From positions 1 through 27,218 of the IMG/VR virus record IMGVR_UViG_3300009502_002944: DNA of 27,218 bases. One strand, 5' to 3'. Numbering within the stretch: the first letter of the stretch is position 1; each line of letters starts with the position of its first letter. A program made the translations under genes and the position numbers. This DNA is from a virus. Under the pieces are notes generated by a model, which worked only from the letters and a program-made list of their open reading frames with translations, was not told where the DNA came from and ran no database searches. This document shows positions 22,983 through 27,218 of this stretch, one piece after another.

Positions 22983-23828
22983 ATGGCCGACAATGTTTCT
23001 ATCGTTCATGCCACCGGATCATCCTATGATTTGCTTTTGATCGATTCCAGTGGCCATCCGATCATCAGCGAAAAATGCGCATGCGATCAAATAAATTGCA
23101 CCCATTGTGCGGGTGCATGTTTCGGAAACAGCCTATCAATTCACTGGACTTGGACGACCGCATCGATATCCACCACCAACATCATCGACGCTGCGGGATA
23201 TACTCCGTCGGACATAGTTGCGGCATGGAACGTTTCGGGGTTTGGTATCAATAGTGCGGATGAGGATTTAACCGCATATCACTCGGATGGCGGCTCTAGC
23301 TCTCCGGGACCAGATTGCGTGGTATCCGGCAGCGATCACGTTTTTGGCTGGTGGACCGGAACGTATAGCAGTCAAAGTAGTTTAGAGTTTATCAGCAAAA
23401 CAGGTGGTGGTGCGGGAACCGGGGGATGGCAGGCGGTTTTGGAAGTTTTCCTTTCAGGAACATTTGCCGGAGCGGGTGCGGGATTTGTGAATTCGACCGC
23501 CAACTATACCGCTAACATCGGTAATGTATGCGGTTTTTCTGGCAGCTACCATGAGCCGGTATATTTTAGTTGCGGCGTCGTTATTGATTGCTACTATACG
23601 CTGGCAATTACCGTCACCGGCAACGATTGCTGCTATTGCACGGCCGCCGATGGATGCCAGCATCTAACCGCCGCCGAGTGTGATGGAAAATGCAGCAATC
23701 CATCAGGAGGCAGCCCAGCCCCAGCCGGTGGACAGCCCGCCGCCAGCCAAGCCACACCAGCCCCAGCCAACCCGAGGCCAATCACGCCCCGCAAACCATG
23801 CAGCGGATGTAGCCGGGCCAAACGGTAG
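22983..23828 (+). CDS. Cys-rich tail-tip protein, unknown
   Basis: 281 residues with 17 Cys, clustered as CACDQINCTHCAGAC near residue 32, NDCCYCTAADGC and AECDGKC near the C-terminus and CSGCSRAKR at the very end. The centre is Gly/Ser/Thr/Trp-rich and beta-like (VFGWWTGTYSSQSSLEFIS). The tail after ~240 is a Pro/Ala linker. Such cysteine density is unusual for a phage structural protein. It could be a metal-stabilised or disulphide-stabilised tip, or several zinc knuckles. GGGGGGA (22973-22979) precedes the ATG. Last gene of the tail group. Confidence 0.55.
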   Translation: MADNVSIVHATGSSYDLLLIDSSGHPIISEKCACDQINCTHCAGACFGNSLSIHWTWTTASISTTNIIDAAGYTPSDIVAAWNVSGFGINSADEDLTAYHSDGGSSSPGPDCVVSGSDHVFGWWTGTYSSQSSLEFISKTGGGAGTGGWQAVLEVFLSGTFAGAGAGFVNSTANYTANIGNVCGFSGSYHEPVYFSCGVVIDCYYTLAITVTGNDCCYCTAADGCQHLTAAECDGKCSNPSGGSPAPAGGQPAASQATPAPANPRPITPRKPCSGCSRAKR

Positions 23829-23860
23829 ACCATGCCACCGCCAGCCGATACCATGGCGAC

Positions 23861-24337
23861 ATGACCACCCAACCCCCACCCCACCAGCCCCGTCAATTTT
23901 ACAGCAAGATACACGGCGTCACCCACGGGAACCGTCAGAAGATCGTACGCAAGCTAAAAATCGGGGAAGTGTTGAGGCTTACACCCGAGCGGGATAACCC
24001 AGCCGATCCAAACGCCATCCTGATTACCCGAAAGAATGGCCAGCAACTCGGGTACATCGGCAGAGAATTGGCCGGTGATATGATGCGGAAGTTTGGCCGG
24101 GGGAGGCAGTATTCTTGTATTGTCTCAGACTTGACCGGGGGAACGCCAGACTATCCGCACCATGGCGTCAATATTCTACTGACAGAATACGAGGCCGGGC
24201 CATCGGCACCGCCCAAACCCCGCCGCCCATTCCGCCGCCTACTCATATTTGCCATAGTCCTGATAGTGGCCATGTTGGGGACGTGTATCGGCCTACCGTT
24301 GATCGCTGGCATCTATCATATAATGACTAGCCGGTAG
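23861..24337 (+). CDS. HIRAN-domain protein with C-terminal membrane anchor
   Basis: 158 residues. Residues ~16-110 match HIRAN: IHGVTHGNRQKIVRKLKIGE, LTPERDNPADPNAILI, GQQLGYIGRELAGDM, then GVNILLTEY. HIRAN domains bind DNA ends or 3'-OH single-stranded DNA in repair and remodelling proteins. A Pro/Arg-rich linker leads to one membrane helix (~127-150, LLIFAIVLIVAMLGTCIGL). This puts the HIRAN domain on the cytoplasmic face of the membrane. No strong ribosome binding site was seen. Candidate roles are DNA sensing at the membrane, host takeover or lysogenic defence; none is demonstrated. Confidence 0.7.
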   Translation: MTTQPPPHQPRQFYSKIHGVTHGNRQKIVRKLKIGEVLRLTPERDNPADPNAILITRKNGQQLGYIGRELAGDMMRKFGRGRQYSCIVSDLTGGTPDYPHHGVNILLTEYEAGPSAPPKPRRPFRRLLIFAIVLIVAMLGTCIGLPLIAGIYHIMTSR

Positions 24338-24359
24338 ACCACGCCCCGGAGAACCGCCC

Positions 24360-24602
24360 ATGAAAATCTTCAAAATCTTTGAAAAACTTCGAAGTACTGT
24401 ATTGACAACTCGGGCCGGGGCCCCGTTAGGCATGCGTCGCCAACCCCACTCTCGCAACTGTCGCCTTGTCCCTTCAATGAATCACCTGACACTACAGCGT
24501 CATCGTATTCCGAACTCGATGCTGCTAAACAGCCGACAAGTCCTAGATGGTACAATTGGAGGAAAGACGTTGGCGGATATTCAAATACGGGAGATGATTT
24601 AA
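24360..24602 (+). CDS. Short frame across the probable phage/host boundary
   Basis: 80 residues. GGAG eight bases before the ATG and the start MKIFKIFEKLRSTVLTT look genuine and phage-like, but the rest (from about 24,411) has no protein-like pattern, and composition changes within it. I read it as the 5' end of a phage gene joined to foreign DNA, perhaps at the integration crossover. It may also be a real but unrecognised gene or non-coding. Between it and the next gene (24603-24673) I see nothing else. Confidence 0.3.
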   Translation: MKIFKIFEKLRSTVLTTRAGAPLGMRRQPHSRNCRLVPSMNHLTLQRHRIPNSMLLNSRQVLDGTIGGKTLADIQIREMI

Positions 24603-24673
24603 TTCTCAGGTGGATTTGTTGCTCAATTTATCCAATCGCAATTTGGTGATTTCCTTACAGGAAGGATTCAAAA

Positions 24674-25048
24674 GTGACAGGCAAATGCACGTTGGCTGAG
24701 TTAATCGTTCGAGTACGTGGCGCCTTCGCTTATTGGGATCTACACGCCCCTGATGATTTTCCCGTGGAAGACAAAATGGATTTGGTGAAGCTTGTTGAGC
24801 AGATAAATCGTTGGATAAATGAAATATGCGAGCGGAGTCGCGATAACAACAATCGGCATCTCTTGCGTTTGTGTTTAAAGGAGCTCGGCCAATCGTATGA
24901 GGCTCATTGCAGCGGAGATAGCGAGCGGTGCGATTCACTTTATTGCGATGCAAAGCGACATTTCGAAGAATCCCTTTCCGCCAAGAAAAAGGCAACAACT
25001 TTTGTTGTAGCGCCCGATGGGCAAACTCAAAACTTAAAAAAAGAGTAG
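24674..25048 (+). CDS. Hypothetical protein, probable host or other mobile DNA
   Basis: 124 residues, GTG start with AGGAAGGA at 24658-24665. Mostly helical and charged (DKMDLVKLVEQINRWINEICERS, LLRLCLKELGQSYEAH, RHFEESLSAKKKA) with a polar C-terminus. No known domain. Codon use is more AT-rich than either the phage genes or the prenyltransferase gene, which suggests separate origin. No partner genes are visible. Function unknown. Confidence 0.5.
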   Translation: MTGKCTLAELIVRVRGAFAYWDLHAPDDFPVEDKMDLVKLVEQINRWINEICERSRDNNNRHLLRLCLKELGQSYEAHCSGDSERCDSLYCDAKRHFEESLSAKKKATTFVVAPDGQTQNLKKE

Positions 25049-25319
25049 TGGCACCCAAGGCGTGGCATGGCGTTTTGTTCAGCATTTGCACGCTGATGTT
25101 AGGAAGGTCTTGAAGAGGAAGGCGGCTGTGTTCGTGGGAAGATGGCCATCTCTTCCTTTCTTCCACATTTGTGCCCATTTGTGTTCATTTGTGGTCCCAT
25201 CCCGTCATCTCCCCCGTTTTCCCCTCATCCCCTTGCCAATCGAATCCCAAACCCCGAAACTTCCCCCTGACTTATAACCCATAACCCATAACTCTTAACT
25301 AAAACATCGGCCCCAACCC
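25049..25319 (+). other. Intergenic gap with short repeats
   Basis: This gap holds no gene. It contains ATTTGTGCCCATTTGTG with a further CATTTGTGG (three ATTTGTG units near 25167-25193) and the tandem CCCATAACCCATAAC (25278-25292). A promoter for the following gene probably lies here but no clear -35/-10 pair could be fixed. Confidence 0.5.
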
Positions 25320-26315
25320 ATGACCCAATCCCCACCAACCTCTCCCTCCGCAACCTCGCGCCCCCCCTCCCCCCTCGCCACCTTCCTCGATCTCATCAAA
25401 TTCGCCCACTCCATCTTCGCCCTCCCCTTCGCCCTCATCGCCACCTTCTGGGCCTTCCGCCAGCTCGCCATTTCCCCCTTCGCCGCCCCCGGCCTCGGGC
25501 GCCTGGCGCTCATCCTCGTCTGCATGGTCCTCGCCCGCACCTTCGCCATGACCGTCAACCGCCTCGTCGACCGCCACTACGACGCCCTCAATCCCCGCAC
25601 CGCCCGCCGCCCCTCCGTCACCGGCCACGTCTCCGAACGCTTCATGCGCATCACCATCGCCTTCTGCATCATCCTCTTCGTCGCCGCCACCGAACTCTTC
25701 GACCTCTTCTTCCACAACCCCTACCCCCTCTACTTTGCCCTCCCCGTTCTCGCCTGGCTCGCCATCTACTCCTACACCAAACGCTTCACCAGCCTCTGCC
25801 ACTTCTGGCTCGGCATCTCCCTTGGCCTCGCCCCCGTTTCCGCCTGGATCGCCATCGCTTACGGTTCATCCACCGCCGCCACCGTCACCACCCTGCCCGC
25901 CACCACCCCCTCCTCCTCCCTCGACCTCCGCCTCCTCACCATCCTCCTCCTCGGTGGGGGGGTCGCACTCTGGGTCGCCGGCTTCGACATCCTCTACGCC
26001 CTCCAGGACGAACAATTCGACCGCGACCACCACCTCAACTCCCTCCCCGCACGCCTCGGCCGAAAAAACGCCCTCCACGCCTCCCGCCTCTGCCACCTCC
26101 TCACCATCTTCGCCTTCCTCGCCCTCGGCCACCTCGGCCATTTCCACACCCTCTACTGGATCGGCTTCGCCCTCGCCGCCCTCCTCCTCCTCATCGAACA
26201 ATCCCTCATCTCCGAAAAAGACATCTCCAAAATCAACCTCGCCTTCATGACCGCCAACGGCCTCATCGGCCTAACCTTCGGCGCCCTGGCCATCGCCGAC
26301 ACCCTCCTGACATAA
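25320..26315 (+). CDS. UbiA-family polyprenyltransferase (UbiA/MqnP-like)
   Basis: 331-residue integral membrane enzyme. After a Pro/Ser-rich start, IKFAHSIFALPFAL (26-39) is the typical first helix of UbiA-like prenyltransferases. The first Asp motif is N80-R-L-V-D84-R-H-Y-D88 with NPRTARRPSVTG; the second is D230-E-Q-F-D234 with LNSLPARLGRKNA. It transfers a polyprenyl chain to an aromatic acid in quinone biosynthesis. This subgroup is often the menaquinone (MqnP) or an unassigned UbiA type; the sequence alone does not decide. Composition is extremely C-rich at third positions, unlike the phage part. Eight or nine membrane helices. Host gene. Confidence 0.88.
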   Translation: MTQSPPTSPSATSRPPSPLATFLDLIKFAHSIFALPFALIATFWAFRQLAISPFAAPGLGRLALILVCMVLARTFAMTVNRLVDRHYDALNPRTARRPSVTGHVSERFMRITIAFCIILFVAATELFDLFFHNPYPLYFALPVLAWLAIYSYTKRFTSLCHFWLGISLGLAPVSAWIAIAYGSSTAATVTTLPATTPSSSLDLRLLTILLLGGGVALWVAGFDILYALQDEQFDRDHHLNSLPARLGRKNALHASRLCHLLTIFAFLALGHLGHFHTLYWIGFALAALLLLIEQSLISEKDISKINLAFMTANGLIGLTFGALAIADTLLT

Positions 26316-26321
26316 CCTCCA

Positions 26322-26438
26322 CGTAAACACGAAGACACGAGGGACACGAAGACCACGAAGTAATCATAAAAAAAGGAGCCGCCAGGCTCCCAGATAACTC
26401 AAAAAAATCTTCGTGGTCTTCGCGTCTTCGTGTTTACG
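26322..26438. repeat. Large inverted repeat between convergent genes
   Basis: CGTAAACACGAAGAC with ACGAAGACCACGAAG (26322-26360) pairs with the reverse complement at 26409-26438; the left arm has nine extra bases. The arms enclose a terminator hairpin. The unit is made of ACACGAAGAC-like repeats and may be a dispersed intergenic element of the host. Confidence 0.65.
26368..26390 (-). terminator. Terminator for the minus-strand gene
   Basis: GGAGCC (26375-26380) and GGCTCC (26385-26390) form a 6-bp stem with loop GCCA. On the minus strand the stem is followed by seven T (complement of 26368-26374), so it terminates the gene at 26451. For the + strand gene only the outer inverted repeat could act. 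Confidence 0.65.
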
Positions 26439-26450
26439 TCGTCGTCGCCC

Positions 26451-27218
26451 TCACCGCCCCGCCGCCGACCACAAACTATAAAACAGCACCACCACAATCA
26501 CCAAACTCGCCCCCGCCATCACAAACGCCCCCCCGATCAACCACGTATTCCTCTGCCTGCTCTTCTCAATCCACTCATGCATCTGCATCGCCGACGCCGC
26601 ATATGAATCCCGCACCTGCTGCAGCGCATCGACCGCATGCTGATTCGCCAGACTCAATAGATCGATCATCATCGAAAACCGGTTGAATGACTCCACCAAC
26701 TGCCGATCGATTTCATTGCCCATCTCGATCTGCTCTTTGATGCTCGCCAGCGCCTCGACGTATTCCTTCTTCGCCCCCATCGCCGTGACCACTTCCGTCA
26801 CCTTCCGCTGCTGCTCCGAGTGCATCGCCAGACGATCGTTGATCATCTTCAACATGTCCGCCTGCATCTTGCTCGTCTGCGGCAGCGCCTCGGCCGCCTG
26901 CGGCAACGTCCCGATCTTGCTCAACAACTCATCCTGTCGCTTCGATTGCCCATCCAACGCCGCCCGCAACTCCTGCACCGTCTGGATCAGCGAATCGTAA
27001 CTCTGCTGAATCTTGTACGTCCCCGCCGCACCGCTGCCACCCACCACCATCGACGCCTCCGACGACCCCGCGCCGCTCGGTCCCACCTTCCCCACCACCG
27101 CCCCGCGCTCTCCATACGTACCCGTCCCCTGCTGCGTCGCCTGCTCGTACGCCTCAAAATCCACCACCGTCGGCTCCCCACCCGCCACCCGCCGCTTAAT
27201 CCACTGCATCATCCCCAT
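26451..27218 (-). CDS. Coiled-coil protein with C-terminal membrane anchor
   Basis: 255 residues reading leftward from the right edge; an ATG stands exactly at the edge and another two codons on, so an upstream extension is possible. A Gly/Ser/Ala-rich stretch (~30-70) is followed by a long coiled coil (~70-225, with LIQTVQELRAALDGQ and EQIEMGNEIDRQLVESFNR) and one membrane helix near the C-terminus (~228-250, LIGGAFVMAGASLVIVVVLFY). Such tail-anchored coiled coils occur in many bacteria without known role. Host gene; not a phage gene by composition. Confidence 0.65.
   Translation of the reverse strand: MGMMQWIKRRVAGGEPTVVDFEAYEQATQQGTGTYGERGAVVGKVGPSGAGSSEASMVVGGSGAAGTYKIQQSYDSLIQTVQELRAALDGQSKRQDELLSKIGTLPQAAEALPQTSKMQADMLKMINDRLAMHSEQQRKVTEVVTAMGAKKEYVEALASIKEQIEMGNEIDRQLVESFNRFSMMIDLLSLANQHAVDALQQVRDSYAASAMQMHEWIEKSRQRNTWLIGGAFVMAGASLVIVVVLFYSLWSAAGR

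Larger units (their letters stand above)
1..24400 (+). mobile_element. Siphovirus prophage (right-hand part)
   Basis: All supported genes from the left edge to about 24,400 are on the + strand, tightly packed and often overlapping by ATGA or TAATG. They follow the standard order small terminase, large terminase, portal, prohead protease, capsid, connectors, tail tube, frameshifted chaperone, tape measure, distal tail. The left end lies outside the window. The right end is inferred from the change in composition and gene style after the HIRAN gene and is uncertain by a few hundred bases. No integrase, repressor, endolysin or duplicated attachment core was recognised. A free phage contig is unlikely because ordinary bacterial genes follow directly. 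Confidence 0.8.

Noticed and set aside
24390-24430. Sigma-70 promoter with TTGACA near 24402
   Set aside because: No acceptable -10 at 16-18 bases spacing; GTTAGG is too far from consensus.
24338-24673. tRNA gene as integration target
   Set aside because: I searched by eye for a T-loop GTTCGA(A/T)(T/C)C and a cloverleaf and found none in this region.
24606-25178. 190-residue minus-strand frame
   Set aside because: Antisense to the GTG-started gene at 24674; composition and lack of a ribosome site speak against it.
25299-26250. Long acidic or Ser/Pro-rich frames overlapping the prenyltransferase
   Set aside because: Low-complexity translations caused by the C-rich third positions of the prenyltransferase gene.

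Overview
The window is mostly one strand of a tailed-phage genome, almost certainly a prophage or prophage segment. It occupies roughly positions 1-24,400, and every gene I support there is on the + strand. The last ~2.8 kb looks like bacterial chromosome: a UbiA-type prenyltransferase on + and a tail-anchored coiled-coil protein on -, converging on a hairpin terminator inside a large inverted repeat. The two parts differ clearly in composition. The phage part uses many GCC, GTA, CTA and ATA codons and GGCC tetramers, and its ribosome binding sites have the form GGGGGA; the prenyltransferase gene is extremely C-rich in third positions. The host cannot be named from this sequence. The very C-rich genes and the short intergenic 'acacgaagacacgaag' repeats remind me of Planctomycetes/PVC bacteria, but that is a weak inference.

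Layout: (1) 1-3,345, left part: two small unknown genes, a strongly structured non-coding segment (842-971) and a 782-aa primase/helicase whose Toprim domain lies before its CHC2-type zinc finger, the reverse of the usual order. (2) 3,346-4,059, mostly non-coding: an AT-rich tract, a 20-bp operator-like palindrome, an AP2-domain reading frame without a clear start codon, a terminator and a cluster of TCTAGAAG motifs. This is the best candidate for an origin or control region. (3) 4,060-8,261, small genes and accessory functions: zinc ribbons, a holin-like membrane protein, a tail-fibre-like protein, a membrane/coiled-coil protein, an HNH nuclease fused to a P-loop NTPase, and a PLD-like protein. 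(4) 8,261-14,131, packaging and head: small and large terminase, portal, HK97 prohead protease, major capsid, then a terminator. (5) 14,221-17,375, head-tail connectors, interrupted by a GT9-like glycosyltransferase fusion. (6) 17,447-23,828, siphovirus tail: tube, frameshifted chaperone pair, 796-aa tape measure and three distal tail proteins. (7) 23,861-24,337, a membrane-anchored HIRAN protein, followed by the probable phage/host boundary.

Together the genes describe a siphovirus with an HK97-fold capsid and a long non-contractile tail (no sheath gene seen). I see no integrase, repressor, endolysin or clear attachment site in the window, so those must lie to the left or be unrecognised. 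The observations I rate highest are the permuted primase, the pseudoknot-like RNA before it, a ~45-residue N-terminal module shared by three genes (one fused to a tail fibre, one to a glycosyltransferase), the glycosyltransferase inside the connector operon, and evidence for AUU initiation of the tape-measure gene.
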